A stretch of DNA of 64,000 bases from Emticicia oligotrophica DSM 17448 (GTDB lineage: Bacteria; Bacteroidota; Bacteroidia; Cytophagales; Spirosomataceae). A model generated the notes under the pieces. That model saw nothing but the letters and a program-made list of their open reading frames with translations, made no database searches and was not told where the DNA came from. Location of the stretch: contig NC_018748.1 of NCBI RefSeq assembly GCF_000263195.1, positions 1,736,001 to 1,800,000 on the forward strand, read 5' to 3'. The position numbers were made by a program, and so were the translations under genes. This document shows, piece after piece, positions 55,301 through 63,770 of the stretch; within the stretch, counting starts at the first letter, position 1; every line of letters starts with the position of its first letter.

Positions 55301-55367
55301 TTTTAATCAAACTTTTTGTTCTTCTAAAACGTATATGAATAAAAGGTTTGAGATACTGAAAGAAAAA

Positions 55368-56147
55368 ATGATACAGAAAATGAAAATCACGAGCTTATTA
55401 GTAATTATACTCTTGGCGGTAAGCAGCTGTTTTGCTGTAAATGCTCCTACTTCAACGGCCGACCCAATTAGTCATGAAATTTGGAATGGCCTATTGAAAA
55501 AATACGTTGATGCAAAGGGCTTCGTGAATTACGGTGGTTTTAAGAAAGACCAAGCAGAGCTAAGAAAGTACCTATCTTTGCTAGAAAATAATGCCCCAAA
55601 CGAACGCTGGAGCAAAGAAGAGAAGTTGGCTTATTGGATAAATGCCTACAATGCGTTTACTGTACAATTGATTCTCGACCACACCGATGAAAAAATCAAG
55701 AGCATCAAAGATATTGGCAGCAAGGTAAAGATTCCGTTTGTGAATACTCCTTGGGATATTAAGTTTATTAATATTGGCGGAAAAAAACTGGATTTGAATA
55801 ATATCGAGCATGGCATTATTCGTAAGGATTTTGATGAGCCTCGTATTCATTTTGCCTTGGTTTGTGCCGCAAAATCTTGTCCACCGTTGCGAAATGAGGC
55901 TTTTATTGCTTCTAAATTAAACCAACAACTCGACGACCAAGGTTTTGACTTCTTGAATGATTCTTATAAAAATCAAGTTTCAGCCAAAGAAGCCAAACTT
56001 TCAAATATTTTCAACTGGTACGGTGGCGATTTTAAAGATAAAATGTCAGTAATCGATTGGGCGAATAAATACGCCAAAACAAAGGCAAACAAAGATGCCA
56101 AAATCTCATATATGGATTATAACTGGGAATTAAATGGGAAGTATTAA
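55368..56147 (+). CDS. DUF547 domain lipoprotein
   Basis: A signal with lipobox (LLAVSSC) predicts a lipid-anchored envelope protein. The DUF547 domain is clear: EKLAYWINAYNAFTVQLIL, then LDLNNIEHGIIRK and PRIHFALVCAAKSCPPLRNEAF, whose Asn, His and Cys residues resemble a papain-like catalytic set although activity has not been assigned. The chosen ATG at 55368 has an A-rich leader; earlier in-frame ATGs exist (55335, and 55224 within the previous gene) but would bury the signal peptide. It is 260 aa. Confidence 0.86.
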   Translation: MIQKMKITSLLVIILLAVSSCFAVNAPTSTADPISHEIWNGLLKKYVDAKGFVNYGGFKKDQAELRKYLSLLENNAPNERWSKEEKLAYWINAYNAFTVQLILDHTDEKIKSIKDIGSKVKIPFVNTPWDIKFINIGGKKLDLNNIEHGIIRKDFDEPRIHFALVCAAKSCPPLRNEAFIASKLNQQLDDQGFDFLNDSYKNQVSAKEAKLSNIFNWYGGDFKDKMSVIDWANKYAKTKANKDAKISYMDYNWELNGKY

Positions 56148-56162
56148 GTACTTCCTATTTTT

Positions 56163-57230
56163 TTAGAAACTTAATGTGAGCTGGCGACCAATCATCTCAT
56201 CTGCAAATTCGAGATTTGAGAAAGAAACCCCCATTAATCTCACTCCTTTAGGCAATGGAAACAAATTATTAAGCATTTCGTAGGAAACTTTAGCTAAAAA
56301 ATCTTTCTCAAAAACTGGTAAATGGGTAGTTCGGCTGCGAGTAATGGTATCAAAATCGGCAAATTTTATTTTTAGGGTAATACTTTTCCCGAAGGCATTG
56401 GCACGTTGCATTCTTCGCCAAAGCTGCTCGATGATATCATCAAGTTCGTGATAAAGGTCATCGGGTTCGGTCAAATCACGGTCGAATGTATTTTCTACTC
56501 CAACCGATTTTCTGATACTATCGGGGTTTACAGAACGGTTGTCAATTCCCCGAGCAATATCATGGTAATATCGCCCAACTTTTCCAAAATTATTCACCAA
56601 AAATTCTAAGCTTTTTTCTCGTAATTCCTTTCCTGTAAAAATGCCCATTTTGTGCATTTTTTCGGCGGTAACTCTTCCTATTCCATGAAACTTCGCGATT
56701 TCGAGTTTCTCAACAAATGCTTCTGCTTGCGATGGCTTGATAACAAATAATCCATCGGGTTTGCGGTAATCGGAGGCAATTTTGGCTAAAAACTTATTTA
56801 CCGAAACCCCTGCCGAAGCCGTAAGTGTTGTTTTCTCCTTGATTCGAACTTTAATTTCTTGTGCAATTTCAGTAGCAGTGGCAATTCCTTTCAGATTCTC
56901 AGTTACATCCAAATATGCCTCATCCAACGAAAGTGGCTCTACCAAAGGCGTATATTCTAAAAATATCTCTCTGATTTCTCTCGAAACTTGCTTATACACT
57001 TCAAACCTTGGCTTGACAAAAATCAGACTGGGGCATTTTTGTTTGGCAATACGTGAAGACATAGCCGAACGAACGCCAAATTTTCTGGCTTCATAACTGG
57101 CCGCTGCCACAACGCCCCGCTCGCTACTTCCGCCCACAGCTACGGGTTTCCCTCGTAACTCGGCAAAGTCACGCTGCTCAACCGAGGCAAAAAAAGCATC
57201 CATATCAATATGTATGATTTTTCGGTGCAA
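56163..57230 (-). CDS. dinB: DNA polymerase IV (Y-family)
   Basis: This translesion polymerase copies past damaged bases. Catalytic acidic residues are Asp9 (HIDMDAFFASVEQ) and Asp103-Glu104 (LSLDEAYLDVT). The fingers segment is YEARKFGVRSAMSSRIA, and the helix-hairpin-helix is KFHGIGRVTAEKMHKMGI. At 355 aa it is normal length, ending without an obvious beta-clamp peptide beyond GRQLTLSF, in which QLTLSF fits the clamp-binding motif. The start is a TTG: an in-frame TGA lies four codons upstream, and the next Met would remove Asp9. Confidence 0.95.
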   Translation of the reverse strand: MHRKIIHIDMDAFFASVEQRDFAELRGKPVAVGGSSERGVVAAASYEARKFGVRSAMSSRIAKQKCPSLIFVKPRFEVYKQVSREIREIFLEYTPLVEPLSLDEAYLDVTENLKGIATATEIAQEIKVRIKEKTTLTASAGVSVNKFLAKIASDYRKPDGLFVIKPSQAEAFVEKLEIAKFHGIGRVTAEKMHKMGIFTGKELREKSLEFLVNNFGKVGRYYHDIARGIDNRSVNPDSIRKSVGVENTFDRDLTEPDDLYHELDDIIEQLWRRMQRANAFGKSITLKIKFADFDTITRSRTTHLPVFEKDFLAKVSYEMLNNLFPLPKGVRLMGVSFSNLEFADEMIGRQLTLSF

Positions 57231-57297
57231 TGGTGTTTGTCAATTATTTTTTATGTTTATACAACTTATGGTTACTAAATCTCATTATGTAACTAAG

Positions 57298-57324
57298 GAA
57301 GCCTTCGCTTGAAGCGAAGACTTC
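57298..57324 (+). repeat. Hairpin in the leader of the 57351 lipoprotein gene
   Basis: CTTCGCTT (57303-57310) pairs with AAGCGAAG (57312-57319), and after one mismatch GAAG (57298-57301) pairs with CTTC (57321-57324); TTTTAA follows. It lies between dinB and the lipoprotein start. It may be a weak leader terminator or a small dispersed palindrome. Confidence 0.45.
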
Positions 57325-57350
57325 TTTTAACCATAAAACCAATTTTAAAA

Positions 57351-58028
57351 ATGAAAACGTTCAGCATAAATAAAAGCATTTTTGCACTCGGAATAATCAC
57401 CATGATTTTATCTAGCTGTGTCTCTTCAAAAGATTTTGTTTCTGAAAATTTCGCTAATGTAAAAAATAGGCACAAGAAAATAGCAATTCTACCTTTTGGT
57501 GTAGAGTTTCAGAATCCTCTGGCCTATTCAAAGCAAAAAAACGATACTCGTACTCGTCGCCAATACGATAAACGAGACCAAGAAGCAAGCCTTGATGCAC
57601 AAAAAGACTTATTTATCAATATCGCCAAACAAGTAGAAAAGGGTCACTATGAAATTGCCATTCAAGATTTTAACCGTACAAATAAATTACTCGCCGACAG
57701 CGGTATTCGTTTAGAAGATATACGTTATCAAAATAAAGCCGATTTAGCAAGATTATTAGAAGTTGACGCAGTGATTTTTGGCGAATTGACGGTAAAAATC
57801 AGCAGACCAACTGATAGAAATATGGTTATGTCTCCGTGGGCAATGAATAATGCTCGCTTTGACGATGGCGTAGCAACTGATATTAAACTTTTCGATGCTC
57901 AGAGTGGCGAAATGGTTTGGGCGACCGAACTTAGTAATCGACCGAACAATCGAATGGACACACCTCATCAACTCACTTCGAGTCTGATGAATCAAATTGC
58001 CAAGCATTTGCCTTATCGAACTAAATAA
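57351..58028 (+). CDS. Lipoprotein of unknown function
   Basis: A lipobox (TMILSSC) predicts an envelope lipoprotein of 225 aa. The mature part begins VSSKDFVSENFANVKNRHKKIAILPFGVEFQ; the phrase KIAILPF and the later VDAVIFGELTVKIS and ATDIKLFDAQSGEMVWATELS resemble the fold of curli-type/GNA1162-like lipoproteins that assemble at the outer membrane, but the match is weak. The ATG at 57351 has an A-rich leader; an earlier ATG at 57309 lies in a hairpin. It is divergent from dinB. Confidence 0.75.
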   Translation: MKTFSINKSIFALGIITMILSSCVSSKDFVSENFANVKNRHKKIAILPFGVEFQNPLAYSKQKNDTRTRRQYDKRDQEASLDAQKDLFINIAKQVEKGHYEIAIQDFNRTNKLLADSGIRLEDIRYQNKADLARLLEVDAVIFGELTVKISRPTDRNMVMSPWAMNNARFDDGVATDIKLFDAQSGEMVWATELSNRPNNRMDTPHQLTSSLMNQIAKHLPYRTK

Positions 58029-58214
58029 TTGAGCATAAGTGGCATTTATTTTATTGAAAAATTTCTCGTTAGTATTCATTACATTGAAAACTGCCAACTA
58101 TTAACTGTAAGCCGAAGACGGTTGATTAAAATATATTTGTGTGTTTTTACATAAAATTTCATAATTTCGCAGCAAAATTAAGACATACAAAATATTAGAT
58201 TTTTCATATAAAAA

Positions 58215-58934
58215 ATGGGAAGAGCGTTTGAATTTAGAAAAGCCCGCAAAATGAAGCGTTGGGGGCAAATGGCAAAAACTTTTACAAGGATTGGTAAAGA
58301 CATTGCGATTGCAGTAAAATCAGGTGGACCAGACCCAAATAGTAACTCACGCTTACGTGCGATTATGCAAAACGCCAAGGCAGCCAATATGCCAAAGGCA
58401 AACGTTGAGAATGCAATCAAACGTGCTTCTTCTAAAGACCAAGAAGATTACAAAGAGGTAGTATATGAAGGATATGGCCAGCACGGAGTAGCAATTTTAG
58501 TAGAATGTACTACTGATAATACGAATCGTACAGTTGCCAATGTTCGTAGCTATTTCTCGAAATGTGGAGGTAGTTTAGGAACTTCTGGCATGTTAGATTT
58601 CATTTTTGACCGTAAATCGGTTTTCAAAATTGCCAATGATGGTAAAACTGACATCGAAGAATTAGAACTTGAATTGATTGATTTTGGTGCTGAAGAAGTT
58701 TTCTTAGACGAAGAAGCTAATCAAATCAATATTTACGGTGAGTTTACGGCATTTGGTGCTTTACAAAAATATTTCGAAGAGAAAGGTTTTGAACTACTTC
58801 ATGCCGATTTCGAAAGAATTCCAACTGACACCAAACAATTAACCGATGAGCAAGCGGCAGATATTGAAAAGCTTATCGAAAAACTCGAAGAAGACGATGA
58901 CGTACAAAATGTTTACCACAATATGGTAAGCTAA
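58215..58934 (+). CDS. yebC: YebC/PmpR family protein
   Basis: The opening MGRAFEFRKARKMKRWGQMAKTFTRI is the Bacteroidota version of the family start, followed by KDIAIAVKSGGPDPNSNSRLR, MPKANVENAIKRAS and YEGYGQHGVAILVECTTDN. At 239 aa it is complete. Members have been described as transcription regulators and, for one branch, as translation factors that help ribosomes on proline stretches, so I leave the function open. CATAATTTCG about 50 bases upstream resembles a degenerate -7 element. Confidence 0.94.
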   Translation: MGRAFEFRKARKMKRWGQMAKTFTRIGKDIAIAVKSGGPDPNSNSRLRAIMQNAKAANMPKANVENAIKRASSKDQEDYKEVVYEGYGQHGVAILVECTTDNTNRTVANVRSYFSKCGGSLGTSGMLDFIFDRKSVFKIANDGKTDIEELELELIDFGAEEVFLDEEANQINIYGEFTAFGALQKYFEEKGFELLHADFERIPTDTKQLTDEQAADIEKLIEKLEEDDDVQNVYHNMVS

Positions 58935-58955
58935 TTTTCTAAAAATAAAGCATAT

Positions 58956-58985
58956 AATAGCCTCTTTTTGGGAGGCTATTTTTTT
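58956..58985 (+). terminator. yebC terminator
   Basis: AATAGCCTC (58956-58964) pairs with GAGGCTATT (58972-58980) around a 7-nt loop, followed by TTTTTA. It ends just before the next gene's start at 58995. Confidence 0.82.
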
Positions 58986-58994
58986 ATAAAATCC

Positions 58995-60392
58995 ATGAGA
59001 TACGCTCTATTTCTACTTCTTTTAATAAAAATCTCAGCCTTTTCGCAGCAACCCTCGCCCGATTCGCTTCGAAAAGATATAGAACGCAGCCTCAACTACT
59101 TAACTCAACACCAAACCACACAAACCATCGAAGGTAAACAATACGCTGGCGAATGGGAGGCCTTTATGCAAATGAAAGGATTCTTTTTCTTCTTGGGCGT
59201 AAAGAACCAATACCGAGACTCTAATTGCTTCACAATGGCGGGCATACATAATATTTTGGCCGAAATGTACTTAGCTGACACCACGCAAAAACAGATTTTG
59301 CCCATGTTAGCAAAAGTATATCCCGAAGTTTTAAGTTACGCCACCCCCACTCCCATTGGTTTACAATTCAATTTTTGGAAAAAACTCCCCCCACGCCGCG
59401 ATTTAAGCTGGGGGAAAGAGCCTAATCCTATACCATTGGTCAGACGACCAACAAACTTTATATTAGGAGAACGTTTTATCAATAATGCAGCGAATGTGGC
59501 CAACGATGCCGATGATACTGCCTTGGGAAATTTAGCAATTTGGTATCACCAAAAGATTTTCGGAAAAGATAGCAATCAAACCATTAAGCATAGCATTTTT
59601 GACCGTTATCTTGACCAAAATAGGCAAAACAGGCATTGGTATAATTATCTCTATCATGGTTTTAAAAAATCGGGAGCGTATATGACTTGGCTTGCCCAAG
59701 AATCAACCTTTGAAAATTGGCGTTTCCATAAAACTGTATTACACAATTTGGTTTTTTTCTTGCCTTTTAGTGTCTGTTATCCACACCCCTATATTCCTTA
59801 CATTCCATGGGGAACCAATGATGTTGATGTGGTAGTAAATGCCAATGTACTTACCTATTTAACAAAAAAAGGTACGCTAAATCAGAGCAAAGGTCACGAA
59901 GCAGCACACAAACTTATAGCAAAGCATACCAAACGTGGTCACTGGAATCGAATGGGTATTTATTATCCTAATCGTTATCATTTCCATTTTGCGATTAGTC
60001 GAGCCTTGGCAGCGGGCGACACCGCCTTAAAATCTTCTGCTCAGTTGCTTTTAAATCATTTGAGTCAAACACAAAATCCTGATGGAAGCTATCAAAGCTG
60101 GAAGCACGTAAACAAAAGAGATATATTACAATCTACCACTTATGCTCTGTTATCTATGCTTTATTTGAAAGAGTCAGGGCTTGAAGTTTCACAGGAAACA
60201 ATTAATCGAGCAGTTAAATATATTGATACTCAAAAGAAAATGGAAACCAACCAAAACTATTGGAAGGGAGGTGTGTTCTTTTCGGGAGGGACAGTTGTAC
60301 GCAATATTCTTTACTTTACTTCCGATGCCTATACAACGGCTTTAGTAGCAATGGCCTATCAGAAATATCTGAAAATACATAATAAAAAATAA
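58995..60392 (+). CDS. Secreted alpha-barrel protein with DxDDTA motif (terpene-cyclase-like)
   Basis: A signal peptide (1-19, cut AFS before QQPSP) is followed by ~445 largely helical residues. At 171-176 the sequence DADDTA reproduces the DxDDTA acid motif of class II terpene cyclases such as squalene-hopene cyclase, and NPDGSYQSW near 360 resembles the QW repeats of that alpha/alpha-toroid fold. Similar toroids also occur in prenyltransferase-type and polysaccharide-degrading proteins. At 465 aa it is shorter than squalene cyclases (~630). Secretion of a terpene cyclase would be unusual, so the motif may serve another reaction or be structural. It is the only gene on its transcript; an earlier ATG at 58968 lies in the terminator. 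Confidence 0.7.
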   Translation: MRYALFLLLLIKISAFSQQPSPDSLRKDIERSLNYLTQHQTTQTIEGKQYAGEWEAFMQMKGFFFFLGVKNQYRDSNCFTMAGIHNILAEMYLADTTQKQILPMLAKVYPEVLSYATPTPIGLQFNFWKKLPPRRDLSWGKEPNPIPLVRRPTNFILGERFINNAANVANDADDTALGNLAIWYHQKIFGKDSNQTIKHSIFDRYLDQNRQNRHWYNYLYHGFKKSGAYMTWLAQESTFENWRFHKTVLHNLVFFLPFSVCYPHPYIPYIPWGTNDVDVVVNANVLTYLTKKGTLNQSKGHEAAHKLIAKHTKRGHWNRMGIYYPNRYHFHFAISRALAAGDTALKSSAQLLLNHLSQTQNPDGSYQSWKHVNKRDILQSTTYALLSMLYLKESGLEVSQETINRAVKYIDTQKKMETNQNYWKGGVFFSGGTVVRNILYFTSDAYTTALVAMAYQKYLKIHNKK

Positions 60393-60734
60393 GAAACAGC
60401 ACCTTCTTTCAAAAAAGCCAAGATAAGGAGCTATGTATTACTGTATAAATTTCAGAATGTTCTCTAAGCATTATTTTCACAAATTTGCTATTCTAAAACT
60501 TAAAATAATAGTTTTTCCGCGGTTCATTTTACTTGTTCAAAATGCCTTTTTTTTCATAAACAAACTTTTTTTCGAAATATTTTAAGAATTTTATAAAAAA
60601 AATGGTTTTTCTCGAAACATAAATACAAACATTCTGTTAAACCTTTACTTTGCTTTGTAAATGAAAAGCGACTATGAACGTGTTATTTAATACACTATGC
60701 GGAGCTAAACTAAACTTTTCAATAAAGTCAAGAA
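60393..60734. other. Intergenic region before the MerR gene
   Basis: These 342 bases are A+T-rich, with runs of A and T and no credible gene or hairpin. TTACTTTG near 60645-60653 is one base short of the -7 consensus and is the only promoter-like match. A 22-codon frame overlapping the MerR start has nothing to support it. Confidence 0.4.
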
Positions 60735-61613
60735 ATGAGTAATTATTCCATTAAAGATTTAGAACAACTATCTGGTATCAAAGCCCATACTTTGCGTATA
60801 TGGGAACAGCGGTACAATATCATTAATCCAAAAAGAACTGATACCAATATCCGTACTTACGATGATAGTGATTTGAAATTGGTTCTGAATATTGCATTGC
60901 TCAAAGACCACGACTACAAGATTTCGGAAATTGCTAAACTTAGTTTAGAAGAACTCTCGAAAGAGGTATTGGCTATTTCGGATAAACAACTCAATTATCC
61001 CGACCAGATTCATGCTCTTACCATTGCCATGATTGATTTGGATGAGGAGCGTTTCGAAAAAATCATTGCTACAAATATTTTGCAATTTGGTTTCGAGAAT
61101 ACAATGGTTAACATCATTTATCCATTCCTTACTCGAATCGGTACTTTGTGGGTGACTGGTTCTATTGGCCCCGCACAAGAGCATTTTATTACGAATCTGA
61201 TTCGTCAGAAAATTATCGTGGCAATTGATGGCCAAGTCATTAAACCAGACGCAAATTCTAAGAAATACGTATTATTTACACCAGAAGGCGAGTTCCACGA
61301 AATTCCACTCTTATTTGCCAATTTTGTGCTAAGAGCAAGAAATAATAAGGTAATTTATTTGGGGCAAAGCTTACCATTTTCTGAACTACAATTTATTTGT
61401 GACCATCATAAGCCCGATTATTTATTTACTGTTATTACCTCTACACCGGGACAAGATGAAATACAGCAATATGTAAATAAGCTAGGAGAGACTTTTTCAG
61501 ATATAAATATTTTGCTTACGGGTTATCAAGTAATTGGACAAGGACTCGATATTCCACCAAATACTGATGTAATTAATAATGTAAGGCAATTAATGGAAGT
61601 AGCCACTAATTAA
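60735..61613 (+). CDS. MerR-family regulator with CarH/LitR-like cobalamin-binding region
   Basis: The N-terminal winged helix (YSIKDLEQLSGIKAHTLRIWEQRYNI...TYDDSDLK, 4-47) binds DNA. Residues 90-165 form a helical bundle holding the W-x9-EH motif of CarH photoreceptors: Trp139, then Glu149-His150. The C-terminal Rossmann part has EGEFHEIPLLF (184-194), where His188 matches the lower-ligand His of the B12 motif ExDxHxxG, although Asp is Glu and the Gly is Pro. The residue after Trp139 is Val, where Thermus CarH has the light-state His. It may therefore be a cobalamin sensor with altered light response, or have lost B12. No carotenoid genes are adjacent. Confidence 0.82.
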   Translation: MSNYSIKDLEQLSGIKAHTLRIWEQRYNIINPKRTDTNIRTYDDSDLKLVLNIALLKDHDYKISEIAKLSLEELSKEVLAISDKQLNYPDQIHALTIAMIDLDEERFEKIIATNILQFGFENTMVNIIYPFLTRIGTLWVTGSIGPAQEHFITNLIRQKIIVAIDGQVIKPDANSKKYVLFTPEGEFHEIPLLFANFVLRARNNKVIYLGQSLPFSELQFICDHHKPDYLFTVITSTPGQDEIQQYVNKLGETFSDINILLTGYQVIGQGLDIPPNTDVINNVRQLMEVATN

Positions 61614-61619
61614 TAAATA

Positions 61620-61661
61620 AAAAATTCGAGGCGGTTCAAATTGAATCGCCTCGAATTTTTT
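61620..61661. terminator. Bidirectional terminator between the MerR gene and lgt
   Basis: TTCGAGGCG (61625-61633) pairs with CGCCTCGAA (61647-61655). The stem is extended inward by five further pairs (one wobble) and outward by A-T pairs ending in a T run. It serves both convergent genes. Confidence 0.85.
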
Positions 61662-61678
61662 ACGAACCACTCAGCAAA

Positions 61679-62530
61679 TTATGCTGCTTCTTGGTTTTGT
61701 TTATTTTTGAAAGTATAAATCAAAACACCAATTCCGAGCAAAACCGCAGGAATACTCAGAATCTGACCCATATTTAATGCCATTTTATCTTCAAAAGCTT
61801 CTTGATTTTCTTTCAAAAACTCATAGCAAAAACGAAGCCCAAATACCCAAATCAAGAAAATTCCGAGCAAAAGTCCACGAGGTGTTTTTTCCTTAAACTT
61901 ATTCCAAATGCTATAAAGAATGACAAAAAGTATCAAGCAAGATAATGCTTCGTAAAGCTGAGCAGGGTGGCGTGCAAAAGGCTCAGGGGTCATGATTAAA
62001 TCGCCAGTTGGTGTTTGACTAAAAGCATTAAACCTGAAAGCCCAAGGTACATTAGTGGCCTTGCCAACTATCTCGTGATTCATCAAATTTCCCATACGAA
62101 TAAAAAATCCAGCTAAGGCTACCGTAATTACAATGCGGTCGGCCACCCACAAAAATGGTTGGTCTTTGTGGCTGCGAGCGTAGATAACCAAAGCGGTAAT
62201 GATACCCACTAAGGCTCCATGACTTGCCAAACCTTGATACGGTGGCGTAATCATATCAATCAGAAATTCGCCCGGATTTTTTAGAAAACTATCAAATTCA
62301 TAAAAAAAGTAATGTCCGAACCTCGCACCGATAACCGTTGCGATAATCATCACAAATAAAAGTGTATCGAGATCTTTTTCTGATTTGTGTTCTTTTCTGA
62401 AAACATTGAGCATAATTTGGTAGCCCAACAAAAAGCCCGAAGCAAACAAAAGTCCATACCAGCGTAATTCAAAACTGCCCAGTTTTGCTATAATCGGATT
62501 TACATTCCACGGAATTTCTAAAAGAGTCAT
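61679..62530 (-). CDS. lgt: Prolipoprotein diacylglyceryl transferase
   Basis: This inner-membrane enzyme adds diacylglycerol to the lipobox Cys of prolipoproteins; several lipoprotein genes lie in this window. Seven transmembrane helices are visible, with the signature RMGNLMNHEIVGKATNVPWAF and RHPAQLYEALSCL. The ATG at 62530 gives 283 aa and the expected start TLLEIPWNVNPII; the frame is open nine codons further. The C-terminus extends past the last helix by a short Lys/Gln tail. Confidence 0.95.
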   Translation of the reverse strand: MTLLEIPWNVNPIIAKLGSFELRWYGLLFASGFLLGYQIMLNVFRKEHKSEKDLDTLLFVMIIATVIGARFGHYFFYEFDSFLKNPGEFLIDMITPPYQGLASHGALVGIITALVIYARSHKDQPFLWVADRIVITVALAGFFIRMGNLMNHEIVGKATNVPWAFRFNAFSQTPTGDLIMTPEPFARHPAQLYEALSCLILFVILYSIWNKFKEKTPRGLLLGIFLIWVFGLRFCYEFLKENQEAFEDKMALNMGQILSIPAVLLGIGVLIYTFKNKQNQEAA

Positions 62531-62650
62531 GTATAATTGGGTTTGAAATTTCCTCAAAAATATGAGTTTTCTCTGAGAGGTTGCTTAATTTTGTGACAGA
62601 TTCTTGAAAAATGTTGTTGTATTATCAAATACAATCTTTTTTTCGAAATA

Positions 62651-62683
62651 GTTTATCGTTTAAATAGGCTTTAAACGATAAAC
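62651..62683. promoter_or_regulatory. 14-bp perfect inverted repeat between lgt and argC
   Basis: GTTTATCGTTTAAA (62651-62664) and its exact complement (62670-62683) are separated by TAGGC. There is no T run after it, so termination is unlikely. The position, about 60 bases before argC and 120 before lgt, fits an operator or an RNA stem in a leader. Confidence 0.5.
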
Positions 62684-62742
62684 CGCCTTTAATTATTAAC
62701 TTTTTAACGCCTTAAATTCATCCTCTTTGATTTAGGGCTTTT

Positions 62743-63717
62743 ATGCAAATGAAAATAAACATCGGTATCATTGGGGGAGCTGGCTACACAGGTGGCGAAT
62801 TGCTCCGTATTTTACTTAATCACCCAGCAGTAAATATTGGCTTCGTAAACTCGAAGAGTCAAGCAGGAAAACCTGTTTATGCTACTCATACCGATTTAAT
62901 TGGCGAAACAGAGATACTTTTCACCGACCAAATGCCTTTCGAAGAAGTTCAAGCTATTTTCTTATGTTCGGGGCACAACGAATCGAAAAAGTTCTTGGCC
63001 GAAAATAGTGTTCCTGACCACGTGAAAATCATTGACCTAAGCACTGATTTCCGTGACCAAAGTAATGGTTTTATCTATGGTTTACCAGAATTACAAAAAG
63101 ATTTAATCAAAACCGCTAATCGTATTGCCAACCCTGGTTGTTTTGCCACGAGTATCGAATTAGCACTTTTACCATTGGCTAGTACTGGTTTATTGAGTGA
63201 AGATGTGCATGTAAGTGCCGTGACAGGTAGTACTGGAGCGGGACAATCGCTTTCGGCAACCACCCATTTTAGTTGGAGAAATAATAATATTTCTATTTAT
63301 AAGGCTTTCACGCACCAACATTTAAAGGAAATCAATCAAAGTCTTAAAACCCTTCAACCCAATTTTGGCAAAGCTGTAAACTTCATTCCTTACCGCGGAA
63401 ACTTTAGTCGTGGTATCATGGCTAATGTTTACACCAAATTTGCCGGAACAATCGAAGAGGCCAAAGAACTTTATAAAAACTATTATGCATCGCATCCTTT
63501 TACACACTTAAGCGAGGCTAACGAAATAGATTTAAAGCAAGTTGTAAATACCAATAAGTGTATTTTACATCTCGAAAAACACGATGATAATTTACTCATT
63601 ACGAGTATCATTGATAACCTAACAAAGGGTGCATCGGGGCAAGCAGTACAAAATTTAAACCTCATTTTTGGATTAGACGAAACCACTGGTTTAAAATTAA
63701 AGCCAATCGGTTTTTAA
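62743..63717 (+). CDS. argC: N-acetyl-gamma-glutamyl-phosphate reductase ArgC
   Basis: It reduces N-acetylglutamyl phosphate to the semialdehyde in arginine synthesis, using NADPH. The Rossmann motif GIIGGAGYTGGELLRIL (8-24) and the catalytic Cys133 in ANPGCFATS are intact, with SGTGAGQS-type sequence present as TGSTGAGQSLS. At 324 aa it is typical. A second ATG two codons in (62749) is equally possible. No other arg gene is in view. A terminator lies directly downstream. Confidence 0.95.
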   Translation: MQMKINIGIIGGAGYTGGELLRILLNHPAVNIGFVNSKSQAGKPVYATHTDLIGETEILFTDQMPFEEVQAIFLCSGHNESKKFLAENSVPDHVKIIDLSTDFRDQSNGFIYGLPELQKDLIKTANRIANPGCFATSIELALLPLASTGLLSEDVHVSAVTGSTGAGQSLSATTHFSWRNNNISIYKAFTHQHLKEINQSLKTLQPNFGKAVNFIPYRGNFSRGIMANVYTKFAGTIEEAKELYKNYYASHPFTHLSEANEIDLKQVVNTNKCILHLEKHDDNLLITSIIDNLTKGASGQAVQNLNLIFGLDETTGLKLKPIGF

Positions 63718-63728
63718 AAGGAATATTC

Positions 63729-63770
63729 AAAAACCCATGCTTCTATTCAAGAAGCATGGGTTTAATTTTT
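63729..63770 (+). terminator. argC terminator
   Basis: AAACCCATGCTTCT (63731-63744) pairs exactly with 63750-63763 around ATTCA, followed by AATTTTTA. It starts 13 bases after the argC stop. Confidence 0.82.

Noticed and set aside
60674-60742. 22-codon frame overlapping the MerR start
   Set aside because: Tiny, with no stem structure, amino-acid bias or repeat that would mark it as a leader peptide.
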